Below, piece by piece: positions 48,116 through 59,525 of a stretch of 64,000 bases of DNA; the stretch's first letter is position 1, and every line of letters begins with the position of its first letter. This stretch comes from Oreocharis arfaki (lineage: Eukaryota; Chordata; Aves; Passeriformes; Paramythiidae). The notes beneath the pieces were generated by a model. It was not told the origin of the DNA. It ran no database searches and saw nothing but the letters and a program-made list of their open reading frames with translations. The DNA lies in the NCBI GenBank assembly GCA_013398015.1, contig VZRR01003264.1, positions 310,001-374,000 of the forward strand, written 5' to 3'. The translations under genes and the position numbers were made by a program.

Positions 48116-50459
48116 TACAGATGTGTATCAGCAACCAAGGAAAGAGGTGACACCCCAGCAGGTTCAGCACCGTGATTCCTCATCTCTCCTGTTGGTTTTG
48201 GCTCACTGCCAGCCGCTCATGTGAGATGAAGGCGAGAGAGCTGCAACACTGCTCGTATTTATCCTCGCCACCTGACCAAAACTCATCCTTCCTTAGGAAC
48301 AGGAGCTGGCATGAGTGTGAGGAAGGCAGCAAGAAGTGTGAAGAAGGTTTTCTTGACCTTACATTTGCCCTGTCCATTTTAGGCTTGGGACTTGGTTGGC
48401 AAGGCAAGCAAACACCAGTGCATCTACTCTCCTCGTGCAAACATTTCAGATGCACAAGGGTTGCCAGTTTGGCACTCAACATTAACATTAAAGCTTGGAG
48501 GGGAAAGGCTGCTCTGGAATGGCCCAGCAGAGAAGCTCATCCACGTATTTGCATTTTACAGCTATTAGTGGTGCCGCATTCAGAGCAGCTCCCTGGTCTG
48601 AGGGTGGGTCTGCAGGGCAACTGCATTTTTGGAGGTTTCCTTTGAAACGGAAACAAAACAGGGAAAGAGGCACCGAACCGCAAATTTAAAAATAGGATGC
48701 TCTAAGACGCCTCCTGGAAGTCACAGACTGTCCTTATATCGTCCAATTTTTCGAATTCTTCAGGAGTGAGAACAGCCTGGGTTGTCAACAGAGGGCTGTT
48801 CAGAGAGACGAGGCAGGAGAGTGAAAGAAGGCTGGCTATTGTTCGGTTATGTGGTGTAGGCTGCAAGAATGCGTTGGGAATGCAGCGCCTGCACGTCAGG
48901 CAGAGAGAGAGGGCTTTGTGTGAGAACGCTGAGGCAGAATGTCAATCACATGGATAACCAGCATCTCGGTTTCTTATCTTGATCCTTGTTATGACACTTC
49001 CCTGCCTGGAGTCCGTAAGGATAGGTGTCAGTTTCCTGGAGCGTGATGGTGTCTGATCCAAGCTGTCCAGGTGCAGCGTGCAGGGGAACTGACCTTCCAT
49101 GAAGCGGGAAAGAGGGTTGGAAGCATCCCACCTTTCCTGTGCGCTCCGCTTTGTGCCGCTCTGGCATAGCCTTGAGCATCCTCTATGGGCAGGTAACGCA
49201 CACCCACCCCGCTTTGCTTCGGCTTTCCCTCAAACAGGAATGCCTTCATCATTCCCCAGGTGAATGTGCATGATTTGGAGCACCCATAAGTGGAGAAGGA
49301 AAACATTGGGTGATGGAAAGGAAAAGCTACGCAGTCGTGCACGTGTAAAACCCATGCTTTATCTGACAATGGTGCGCATTGTGTCTGGGCACGGTGATGT
49401 CAGAGCCCTGTTATGAAATTCCTCAAAATCCTGAAGGAAACAGAGGCAACATGCCTGAAAAGGGCGCATCTGTGATTAAAATAATTTTAGTCTTTAAGCA
49501 AATTAATGCTTGAAACAGAAGCTTGCCGGGCTGGGAATAACATACCTGTTGTGACCTGAGTCAGAGCTGAAGTCTCCCTCCTCATGGGTTGGTGCTACTT
49601 CGTGGTGCTTAAGGCAGACCCACCTCTGAGGTAACACTGCTTTGCTTGCCAGCAGTGGGAGGAGATCCCACACTGATAAAATCCTCCTCCCTGGGAGAGG
49701 CTAGGCCAGGATTTTGTGAGCCTACACCATGAAGGGATCATAAGGGATCTGTTCCGGTGGCGTTGTTCAGGGCCAAGAGGAGTAAACTTACTCAGACGCC
49801 CAGAAGTGAGAGCTGCCACATGAATGTGCAGGAGGAAAGTGCCCCTGAGCAGCACAGGGTGCAGTCCTACACCACCAAAATTGAGGAGAACTTTTCCCAA
49901 AAAGTTAAGAGAGCCTTAAGAATGTGGATTTTGGGATGAGCCATGTTGCTTCACCGGCCTCCACCATGGTATATTGGGTACAGTGAATGAGCAGCAGGCT
50001 GTATAAAAATCTCTGTTTGTCTAAATCAGTGTAGCTCTCGTCAGCTCAATAGGGCTGTGCTGATTTGTCCCAGCTGAAGATTTATTTCACCACCTCAGGT
50101 TTCTTCTTCGCTTTTATAGCAGCTGTAGCTGTATAGCACTTCATAACAGCACCTTATTATGTTAGAGTTTTCCATGATTCATTTCAGGAATTAGAAGTAC
50201 ACATAACCATTTGTGCTTAGGGCTTAAATGCTTCGCAGAAAATCATCTTGATTGTAGAAGCAAATTTTGTTTATGCGTGAAAATACTGTTTATTTGGCCA
50301 AAACTGGCAATTTCCAAAGTTTGCCAGAGCACAGAAGCCTACAGGATGGATGTACCATTGGGAATGGCCAGTAACTGGAGAAAGCCATGTATTGTTTTGA
50401 TGCCTTAAGTTTTAACTTTTATAATTTAAAATCCTGTACTGTCTAGAGCATAACTCTGA
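48116..50459. other. Non-coding DNA, no gene recognised
   Basis: No gene is recognised. The 157-codon + frame at 48172-48645 overlaps a 102-codon minus frame and lacks family features. Frames between 48946 and 49939 are similar. A possible ancient-repeat relic at 50020-50085 is listed separately. Confidence 0.55.
50020..50085. repeat. Possible ancient amniote repeat relic
   Basis: GTGTAGCTCTCGTCAGCTCAAT, GGGCTGTGCTGATTTG and CCAGCTGAAGAT resemble the remembered consensus GTGTAGCTCCATTGACTTCAATGGAGCTATGCTGATTTACACCAGCTGAGGATC. The copy is diverged and short, so the call is tentative. Confidence 0.4.
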
Positions 50460-50465
50460 AGTTTC

Positions 50466-50833
50466 TTGTAGTCTGTGAGCTGCTGCTCTCTCAGGCCAGA
50501 CAGACACAACAAAGCCTCTCCAGGCCTGCTCTCCAAGGACACCCAGCCTGTCCTAGGCCCAAAATGTAAACCAACATCTTGGGAAGGGGGGGGGAGTTTG
50601 TGGAAATTACATCATTAACTGAAGCTTTAGTTGGAGAATTGAACTTGACATGCAAATGGACCAAACTCATAAAAGTGTGAAGAACTGATGACCTGGGGTC
50701 CATCTTGGGATCCATCTTGGCTGTAACCTCTGGTCCCCTAGGATGTGCCTTTGAAGGCCTTTCAAATAAATACCCACCTTTATTCCCTTACTCTTGTCTA
50801 GTCTTTGTTTTTTAGGTGGCCTGTTAAGGCATC
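50466..50833 (+). mobile_element. Probable solo LTR of an endogenous retrovirus (ERVL-type)
   Basis: This roughly 370-bp element is non-coding and begins near TTGTAGTCTGTGAGCTGCTG. It has an AATAAA polyadenylation signal in CAAATAAATACCCACC near its right end, followed by a pyrimidine-rich stretch (TTTATTCCCTTACTCTTG) and ends near GTTAAGGCATC. This order (body, AATAAA, short R/U5) is that of an LTR. AGTTTC occurs directly at both edges (50460-50465 and 50834-50839), consistent with a target-site duplication. No internal retroviral genes are present. A G10 run lies inside. The ends are not a clean TG...CA under that duplication, so boundaries may shift by 1-3 bases. Confidence 0.6.
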
Positions 50834-50839
50834 AGTTTC

Positions 50840-53800
50840 ACAAAATCTTAAAATATGTTTTTCAGACTAACCCATGAAAAAATTCAATTTCATTCTAGAG
50901 GGTAAAAACCTTCTGAGAAAAATTTTACATCTGTTTTATTTTGGTTACAAAAATAATATTTTTTTCCCCCCATTAAAACACAATTCAGAATCCATTTTAA
51001 TACAAAATCCTACAAATCTCACTGAAAAAAATGTTGTTGCCATTCCTTGGGGAAGAGGGAAGGGTTGTTTCTTTTGCATTTGTCTTGTGTTGTGAGGGCG
51101 TGAAAAGGAAAATTTCTCCTAATAGCGATAATTTAGTCAAAAGCTATTTTAGAAAGAAATGTGATTTGACCGAGATAGCGGCCAATTCTCGGGCTAGATT
51201 TTTTTAGCAGTGCACAAAGCAAACACTCCAGCTGGGGTTCCAAACTACAACTACCAAAACTCTCAGATGACTAACGCTTCCTGGCTGTGCTTCATGCTGG
51301 CTTGGGAAGAACGGGACGACTTTTCTGTCTAAGCCTGTACCAAAGTTACATAAAAGGCTGTGAAAAATGTTGTGCAGGTCCATCCACAAGCATCTGTCTC
51401 GTGCACGTGCTTTGTGGTGTTTTTGCTCGTGGCTTTTGGGGAGAGTTAATCTAATGTTTAATTAAATCATTAAGCTTTACTCCAGCCATAATTTTTTTGT
51501 TTTTTTTCTTTTCCTAGCCAGCTGTTTTTTCACGCAGGAATTTGCTGCAGTCCCGAAAGAAGAATGAATAACGCTTCCTATCCTGGGCACGGAGTGATCT
51601 GATGGTGCATGTTGTCACTGGACATTGGTGCTGAGTGGCTTCCTGGGAGGAAAATCATCCATCACCCACTCTGTGGATGGCCCTTGAGACGGGGAGCTGC
51701 GATCCCTGGGTTCTCCCCTTGCCCTGAGCCAGGCTGTGACAAGGGAGGTTGGTGTTAATAAAAATTAATGTGGTAATACCCACATCTCCAAAACACTATG
51801 CAGGCCACTGGTGTGTTTAGAAAGTTCTTTGGCCCTCAGATGAAACCCACAGAATGAACATAACAGCTGAAAGTAGGCGCGGGACTGAGCAGATCTGATT
51901 TTTCCGTAGGGATCTGGGCCCACCGACCCATAGATTCAAAGCGTCGTGTGAACACCTCAGGAAATAATGAACAAGGAAGAACTACATGAAAATCCTCTTC
52001 TTGCTCTGGAGACATTCTGCCTTCCCATCCCTGCTCCCTCCCTTCCATCAAACAATGACCTTTCATGGAGCTTAATCCCTGCTAGCACCCACCCTCGTGC
52101 CTCGTTCCTCCCTCGCTCTTCATTAAGCTCAGCATCATGTATTTCCAGTCGCCTCTGACTGGAAATGTCACTCCCAACTGCACTGCCAGCAATGCTCCTA
52201 GTCCTTTCCTCTGCTGGCCTCAGCTGCTGCATGGTCCAGATCCCCCTCAGTTACTTTTCCACGCTGGAGAAAGGCTGGAACTGGCAGGAGGCTCCAGCAA
52301 GACCAGCAACACCCAAGGGCCAGGAAACGGAGGGTGGAATGACTGGGCTGGGTCGGAGTTTCCCCACCCCTAAATTGGTCTCAGTGTCCTGATTAAGCTC
52401 TCTCCCTCCTCCCTGCCACAGCCTGCTCCAGTGGATGGTCTTAAATCCAGAATTATTACCCACTGTCCTGTGGGGAACTGCACTTTGTAAGGAACTCACT
52501 GCGCAGAAGAGTTCAACTCCCAGCTGGGCATCCTTATAATGACCAGATTTTCAGATGTGCTCAGCATTTTGCGTTTACTTGCCAGATACTCTCTTGAGAA
52601 GTTTGGTTACAGTAGCCAGAAAGACAAAAATGTTGTGAAAGGAGTAAGTGTAGGAAGAACTTGTTCGTAAAATCACTCTCCTGTCCAAACGTCCAGTTCC
52701 CAGGTGTGCTGCAAGATCCTGTGAAAGAGTCACTGATGATTAATGAAACTTCTTTTAAACATCCCTATCAACTTTACACAGCTATTTTTCTTTTTTTTAC
52801 TCTGTCCCTTGTTTGCTGTTTGTGCATTAAAAAGCAGTATCTGCATTTGAAGAGATCATCTTTGATCCTTGTGCTGCTTTTGTGATTATCTTCGTTCTTA
52901 CACTCCAGGTGATGGAAAGTCGCTGCAGGCTCCCTTCTTGATTCTCCCTCAATTTTCATTCTCCTCTAGGGTTGGGCTATTTTTTGTCCAGGTTATCCTC
53001 AAAGTGGAAATTTTAGCCAAGTTCCATTCCCTGGACACGTGTTACATTTCTGCTTCCTCTGTCTGTATCCCTCGGGCAGGGCTGGACCGAGGTTCACCGG
53101 GAGGAACTTCCCGACCAACAGTTGTGGCTGCTGGGAATTGAGGCAGGGATTCAGCCTCACGGGACCTGAGAGCACTGCCTCTAAACCCCCTGGCTCAGGG
53201 AAACCCTCGAACACACCTCTCAGGGCTGTTTTAATCCTTTGGCACCCCTAGAAGGATGCTCTAGCCAGGGGCTGTGCTGCGTCTCAGATGCAGCTCTGTG
53301 GTGTGTACACATCTCTTGACACAAAGAGGCTGCTCTGAAATGACTGCTCTGTTCTCAAATGTTGCTGGCAAGTTGTTGTGAACATGGGAAAGAAACAAGA
53401 GTGTTGAGAGCTCTGGGTATTATTGAAATATTTAAATATTATGTATGGTGATGCCTGTAATTCAACATTTGCTGTGGTAAACAGAGCAGAAATGACTGTA
53501 GCAAAATGTTATTCCATATTCTAAGCCAGATTCTTGAGGTTTGTTTTATTTATATCACATGTGGCTGGGAGAAATAGTTCTAGGAAGGCTTGCACCATAC
53601 ATTTTCTTTTCAAGTTGCCAAAATATCTTAGAGAAATCAATTGCTGGGGACACTTCTGTGTGGCTAAAGATTTATTTTTAACCTCTTGGTGTGCCAAAAT
53701 CAGGAACAATTATTAATCTGCCCTGAAACTGCCAATACAACCTGCTAGGAACAGATGGTGTGAATGAAAAGCCAGAAGTGGCCATTTTTAATATTCAGTA

Positions 53801-54233
53801 GATTAAAAAAAACTTAGTTCTCTAATCTTATCTCACCTCTTGTGACCGAGGGTCCACGGTATTGACTAAAAGACAATATCAATAGCCTTGATTTGAACCT
53901 GAATCAGCCAGGGAAGTGGATCTTCTGAGGCACTTTGTACCTCTAAGTGATGTTTTGTGTTCCCATCTCTGCTGGCCTTGGTGGGAGAGGAGCCCTGGGG
54001 GTTCGCCTTTGGCAGCTTGAAAGCCAGAGCACCCCGTGCTGCAGGTACGGCGTGGCTGCACTCCAGGGGTTCTTGTTTAGGTCTGAACTTGTATGGTAGT
54101 TAAGAACAGCTCCTGTCAATGCCTAGGGATGCAGGAGGATTACATTACTAGATGTTATCTCAGGCTTGCTGTATTTATACATCTCAATTACAAAATCAGG
54201 AAGTGTTGCCAGCCATCCTTGGGATACAGCTGG
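50840..54233. other. Non-coding DNA, no gene recognised
   Basis: No gene is recognised. A strong polypyrimidine plus TAG acceptor-like sequence at about 51488-51519 has no matching exon. Also here are the hairpin at 52141-52166 and an AT palindrome near 53427-53440. G+C-richer DNA at 51960-52500 and 53040-53260 gives overlapping frames on both strands, none convincing. Confidence 0.55.
52141..52166. repeat. Perfect hairpin: 10-bp arms, 6-base loop
   Basis: ATTTCCAGTC, loop GCCTCT, then GACTGGAAAT. Two further flanking positions could pair as G-U in RNA. It could be a structured RNA element or chance. Confidence 0.6.
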
Positions 54234-54292
54234 CACAAACACACAGACACACACACACACACACAGAGAAAGAAAGAAACAAAAAAAAAATC
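54234..54292 (+). repeat. (CA)n, then GAAA units, then A10
   Basis: A CA array with GA interruptions, followed by AGAAAGAAAGAAAC and a run of 10 A. It is a compound simple repeat. Confidence 0.9.
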
Positions 54293-54839
54293 CCAAACTG
54301 AGAGCCTGCTTGATTTTTTTGATTAGTTAAGGATGGTGGGAATCTGATTCTTGCAGCCTGTGGTGACGCTGTGCTGCTGGGGAAACTGGGTTTTGTCCCG
54401 TGTGCCACTGCTGGGGGAGGCAGGCTGTCAGCAGCAGGAGCACAGAATTCCACAGCTGCCCAGGAAAGGTGGATCCCAACTCCAGACTCACCTCACCTAT
54501 GAGAAAAGCTGTGTCCGAATCCCAGGTTTGGGACTGCACATTATTTGCTGTAATCTCTCTGCACCCCTGATTTATTTCGTGAGCAACGAAGGCGAGGGGG
54601 ACTCAAAGCACAACAGCAGATCCCAAAGAAGGTAGTGCAGGTGAGAAACAGCCTGAAGCTTTTGCAGGAATAATTCCCCAGGTCAGGTATCCTGCCCCTG
54701 TACTCGCTGAGCAAACGCAGCAGATGTGGCAGGAGGACAAACTTCGCATGTTCCACTCGGGGACAGGCAAAACCTCCCGCGAACCAAGGGCTGCAATTTG
54801 AGAAGCCGCTCCCGTGTCTATTTTTAATGCCTTTATTGA
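54293..54839. other. Non-coding DNA, no gene recognised
   Basis: No gene is recognised. A 146-codon minus frame (54541-54981) extends in from the GC-rich patch to the right and shows no family features. Confidence 0.5.
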
Positions 54840-55110
54840 TAGTTGTGTGCACAGACCCCGTATCCTGGCGGGTCAGCAGCTCCTCACCCACAAAGCCCAG
54901 CTCTGGGCCAGGCCTCCCTCCTGCCGCTGTCCTGCGACCCCTCGGCCCCTTCCCGCCTACGTGTCCGCACACGGAAACCACTGACCACGGTCAGGCAGTC
55001 CCCTGACGATTCGGGATGTGGGAAAGCTCTTCCCGGGCGAGCAGCAGCCTTTCCAGAGCTCAGGCCAGGGAGGAAAGGCCGATGCACCAGGGGAGAGCAC
55101 TGGGAGGACA
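54840..55110. other. Weak CpG/GC-rich patch with overlapping minus-strand frames
   Basis: G+C and CpG rise (CTGTCCTGCGACCCC, TTCCCGGGCGAGCAG) without clear core promoter motifs. Two minus-strand frames of 146 (54541-54981) and 143 codons (54884-55315) and a + frame (54843-55124) overlap here in different phases. Their coexistence points to composition. A minor regulatory patch is possible. Confidence 0.35.
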
Positions 55111-57230
55111 TTTCAGCTTCCTGACCAAGGGAAAACGAGCTGTCCCCTGTGGGGTTTTCTCTGGAGGCTATGAGAGAGACGCTTCCGAATTGGAGGAGCG
55201 GGAGAAAAAGAAGGAAAGATGAGAAAATAGCCAAGCTAGAAGGATGGAACTTTAGCTGGCACGTTGGCACACTGATGGCAGGTACTGCTGTGGAGTGGAA
55301 GATGCTGGGAAACACCAGGAAAGGTAAACTTCCATGTCAAGTGACCTCGGACAGCAAAATTTAGTGTGCCCAACACAGCAAGACAAACACCTAAGGAGCA
55401 AGGGCGTAGCTAAACTATCCCTCAAGGATTTCTGCTGGGAAGAAGCATGGCCTGGAAGGCCTAATGGTCTGAGTAGATATCAGCAAAGTATTCTTCATTT
55501 CTCCTTACGGATGAGACACAGAACCCCTTCCGAGCTTTGGATGCGTCTTGCACTGAGAGCACCTTCACTTGTCTGAAAACGCGGTTCTGAAGTGATTATT
55601 CAGGTCTGTAACATTGTTCCACAACAGGAAAAGATATCAAAATGCCTTTCTGTGACAGCAAATTTCTGCCAGCTCTCAGATGTGTTCCTAACTGGCAATT
55701 TCGTACTATCAGGCCATGTTTTTTCTCATGATTGTTTTGAAAGTCTCTTTTTCTCCCTGGTTTGTAGGAGAATTTCTGCACTACCAGCAGTGAAATAAGT
55801 CTGAATATCAGAATAAATAACTCTGAATATGTCCACAAAGCATGGGTTTCCCTAATGTGAAAATATTCTGCATCCATACAGAAATAGCTTCGGCACTTCT
55901 ATGAGTGATACAGTCTGCAAAGCACAACCAGCCCACGATTCAGAAAAGTAAATGTCTTTTCTGACATTTGAAAAGAAAAAAAGTCTAAGACATGATATGA
56001 GATCTTTGTAATAATGGAAATAAAATTATTTTTCTTCATTTTTTACTTTCTGTGTGTGTGCATTATAATTCTCATTCTTACTTCCCTCATGGATGGTGGA
56101 AAACCTACAGCTGTTTGGCTTTATAATATCACAGAAAATAGCCCAGATTTCTGCTCTGCCTCACTTAAAGGCTCTCTTTTAGGCTATTTTGTGTTGTTTG
56201 TTCTCAGAAGAGAGAGCTTTCCATTTGATATTAACATTAACAGAAAAGTCCTGAACCAAATAAGTTCTTAGAGCTCAGGGGGAACATCTCCAAATTTTTC
56301 TTCTGCCTAGATGGACTAATCACACAATGCAAAAACAGAGAAAAAGCCAGGGAATTGGAAATTATATCTTCAGAGCTGTTTTCTTTTTAATCCTGCTTCA
56401 GCCCACTGTTTGATATTTTTTTGTTGTTGTTTTACTGTTTAAGCAACAGCAACAAATTTCCTTCTTCTTTTCTAGCGAATCACGAAAGATACAGATTATA
56501 TGGAAAAGGCAAGGCTGGAGTAAAAGGGAAGGTCAGCACTTTACAGGACTGAATTCTGAGCACCACCAGAATTCCTGACAGCACATAAACTAAAGAAAAG
56601 CCTGTAGTAACTAAACTTCACTTTTTAAAATGGGTGCCTGGTGCTGGAAGGTGCCATTGGCAAGAAAGGCATCTAAGGACACTTAGCATCAGCCAGGCAA
56701 TGTTCAGTGTCTTCCACAATCCAGTGCCTCAGCAGGAGCAGCGATGCAGGGGTTTCTTAGCATCCAAAAAAAGGAAGGTGAAGGGTTCATCCCAGTCCTA
56801 GGTGGTATTTGAAAGCTGCCATGGTTAAGGCATGCCCAGTGCTGCTGCCAGCAGCTGGCAAACCATTTTCTTTTGACTTTTCCTGTCTGAAGGACAAGAG
56901 TTGGGGTTGGGATTAGCGTGAGTGCAGAGCAAGCCTCAGGCTCACCCCTCTTTCCTTTCATCATCAGACCTTTTGGATTTTCTACACAGCTGGAAAACAA
57001 ACTCTTCCACACTCCAGCTCATGTGAATTCCTCTGTAGTTCTCTCGATACAGGTGAGTGAGGACTGACATCAGTTGATGATATTTTCCCGCATTTTTAAT
57101 TCTCATATTTAACCTTTTTTGCAACAAAATCACAGAGAATTAAGCCTTTTTTTTTTGGCAGTGACTGTAGTCAAAGACTGTGAAGTAAAGCCAGGAGCAT
57201 TTATAAAACTATCCATGATAGAATCACCTA
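55111..57230. other. Non-coding DNA, no gene recognised
   Basis: No gene is recognised. At about 56475 a good acceptor-like tract (TTCCTTCTTCTTTTCTAG) is followed 57 bp later by AAG then GTCAGC, with an open frame between; no family is recognised, and this is more likely chance. Remaining frames are short. Confidence 0.5.
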
Positions 57231-57275
57231 CATTTATTTATTTGTTTATTTATTTGCTTATTTATTTATTTTTAA
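57231..57275 (+). repeat. (ATTT)n microsatellite, interrupted
   Basis: ATTT units with two single-base interruptions (GTTT, GCTT). Confidence 0.9.
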
Positions 57276-57472
57276 TAAAAAGTTCAGCAGCCCACTTGTC
57301 GGGATTCTAAAACTGGTGACGAGATGACAGACAGCTGAGAAATAAGGAACTTTCAACCCAGAGATAATTTTCTCTTTACAGTTTGTGAGATTTTATTTTT
57401 AACAAGACTTCTATGAAAACAGAGAAAGCTGGGTCGCTCTTGATTCACATCCCCTCGTCCCCTCAAAAAAAG
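57276..57472. other. Short non-coding spacer between two microsatellites
   Basis: No feature is recognised. It ends in an A7 run adjoining the hexamer array. Confidence 0.6.
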
Positions 57473-57550
57473 ATATCTATATCTGTATCTATATCTATAT
57501 CTATATCTATATCTATATCTATATCTATATCTGTATCTATATCTGCATAT
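57473..57550 (+). repeat. (TATATC)n hexanucleotide microsatellite, about 12 copies
   Basis: TATATC units with G substitutions near both ends (CTGTATCTA). Frames through it read as alternating S-I on + and Y-R on the other strand, which are repeat artefacts. Confidence 0.97.
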
Positions 57551-59467
57551 ATTTATATAAAAGTAGTCTATATATGGATATACATGAGAGATATAAAGAA
57601 AGAACATGAAAGGTATAAAAAAGAATGTTATGAAAAGAAAACTACGTGTATGATGGATTATTTTAATGACCATTAGACCCCTAATGTCTTGGAAAATTCA
57701 GGTAGAGCTAGTCCTAAATAACAATAAATCTACTCCTTTTTTTTTTTTTTTTTGGCACTTTGAAACAACTTTGGCCCTTTGAAAGTTCCAGTGTGTTTTC
57801 ACTGGTCTGCCTTCAACGAGGTTTAGTGGCCATTCATGTGATGTGATTTACCCTCCATTCATCTGAACTTTTTTGGTAGGGAAAAATCCACCACAGAAAA
57901 GAGACTGCGAAATTCTGGCATTAATTCTATTTCTATCTGTATTGAAACAAAGGAATCATTTCAGTTCCAAACACTGAGCTGGTAGAAACGATTTCAGCTG
58001 CAGGAGGTAAAACTAAAGATTGTGTTAAATCTGCATGTACCCAACAGAAGTCTGCACACACAAACCCACATCTGCATGTGCAGAATGAGTCGATTCTTGC
58101 TGAGGTGAGGTTTTGCCAGTGTGAGCATGCAGGAACAGCGGGGCAGTTGTTAAAATGCTGCACACACAGAACTCACAAATTCTATTTGCTCTGCTTTGTG
58201 AGTCTGAACACACAGCAACAAACACTGAAATCATGACACGGGGTAAAGAAGAAAACAGCAATAATAAAATATCTCCTTTTCCATCATTTTTAAGTTCTCA
58301 AATGCCTAAGACAGTGTTGGATCTACACATCTTTCTATACTGACAAAGCACTAGAATGGGAATTCATCTATGTGGAATGACATTTCTATTTCCCCTTATC
58401 AGCAAGATGTTTGGCCATTCTTTTTTATGCATCGGCAATACAATAAAATTATATGGATGTAGAGAATATTTATGACAGGTTCTAGACAAAGTATGCTGTA
58501 AGAGTAGAACAAAAAATGCTTTATTTATATTTTGTAGTTTTTGGGGAAACCTTCTTGTGCCCGTTGCAGACCCAAGTGTATCCACCCTACTGGAGTCTCA
58601 TGTAGATTCCAATTTTCCATTGGATGGGAAAGCACTGTACTGGAGTTGAAACACTTCCTTTTCAATGGCTGGGGAAGTAACACAGTGGCTGGATAACAAA
58701 TCCTATCACAGAGGCACATCCCTGGAAAAATCCATTCTGTTTTCACTAGGAGACCCTTTGCCATTAAGTTGCTGTCTGACCTAAGTTCCTTAATTTTCCC
58801 TGCAAGTAAAGTGAGGATACTGTCCTTTTGGGGATCATTGTTCATTTATTCCAGCAATATACACTATGATGAGAATTAATAAGCCTGTCTCCAACTGACC
58901 AAAAAATTACTTCTTTAGTTTTTATCAGTGAAATATGGTCAGTCATCCAAAAATTTACTTCTCTGGCATACCCTCCACTTGCCATAATGAGGAAGTATAT
59001 CTCAAGAAATATATGGTTAGAAATAATGCTTTTATGTTGTCTATATTTTGTTATTTTTGCCTCAAATCACAGCTCAGTTCAGCATGATCTGACATGGCTG
59101 AAATACTGAAAGCCCCACTCCTCCAAAGCAGTGTTTATTATAGAAACCACAAACTTAACCTAACCTAGAGCAGCTTTTCCAGCAGTGATATAATTACAGT
59201 AGTTATTGTTGCAATAAACCAGATGTTCCTGAGCTGGAATGAAAGCACTTCCCCCCCACATTACATTTGTTACGTTGCCTCTTTTCAAGTTTCACATCAG
59301 CTGTTCAGAAAGCGCTCTCTCAGTTGAGTGTCACTTACAGATCCTTGCTGGGTGAGTCTTTTAGGGCAAAAGAATGAAATCCTGGCCAGGCTCTGAATTT
59401 TCTCTGCTCTCCTTAAAGCCTCCAGCATGACAGTTTTCAGTGTCACTAATTCTTGCCCTGGTTTAAA
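57551..59467. other. Non-coding DNA, no gene recognised
   Basis: No gene is recognised. A T17 tract lies at 57737-57753. The 106-codon minus frame at 58525-58845 has no family features. Confidence 0.55.
57737..57753 (+). repeat. Poly(T) tract (T17)
   Basis: An uninterrupted run of 17 T with no recognised retroposon attached. Confidence 0.93.
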
Positions 59468-59525
59468 GGGGTTTTTTTTTGTCCTTTCAGACACTTGGCT
59501 AAAAAAAAACGAAAAAAAAAACCCC
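59468..59525. repeat. Low-complexity inverted repeat GGGGT9 ... A9CCCC
   Basis: GGGGTTTTTTTTT at 59468-59480 is complementary to AAAAAAAAACCCC at 59513-59525, with 32 bases between. The spacer carries another A9 run. It can fold into a 13-bp stem. Confidence 0.75.

Noticed and set aside
48116..48131. ACAGATGTGTAT after the N, recalling the first 10 bases of a transposase mosaic-end sequencing adapter
   Set aside because: Only about 10 bases agree and the following bases (CAGCAACC) diverge, so chance is sufficient.
54541..55315. Two overlapping minus-strand frames of 146 and 143 codons
   Set aside because: They occupy different phases of the same GC-rich DNA, with a + strand frame also open; no recognisable domain.
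56475..56532. A possible 57-bp exon (TTTTCTAG acceptor, AAG/GTCAGC donor)
   Set aside because: The donor is weak, the encoded peptide is not recognised, and similar acceptor-like tracts are frequent (for example near 19989, 20938, 28120, 30091, 51519).
57353..57676. Frames reading alternating Y-R and S-I residues
   Set aside because: Direct translation of the (TATATC)n array.
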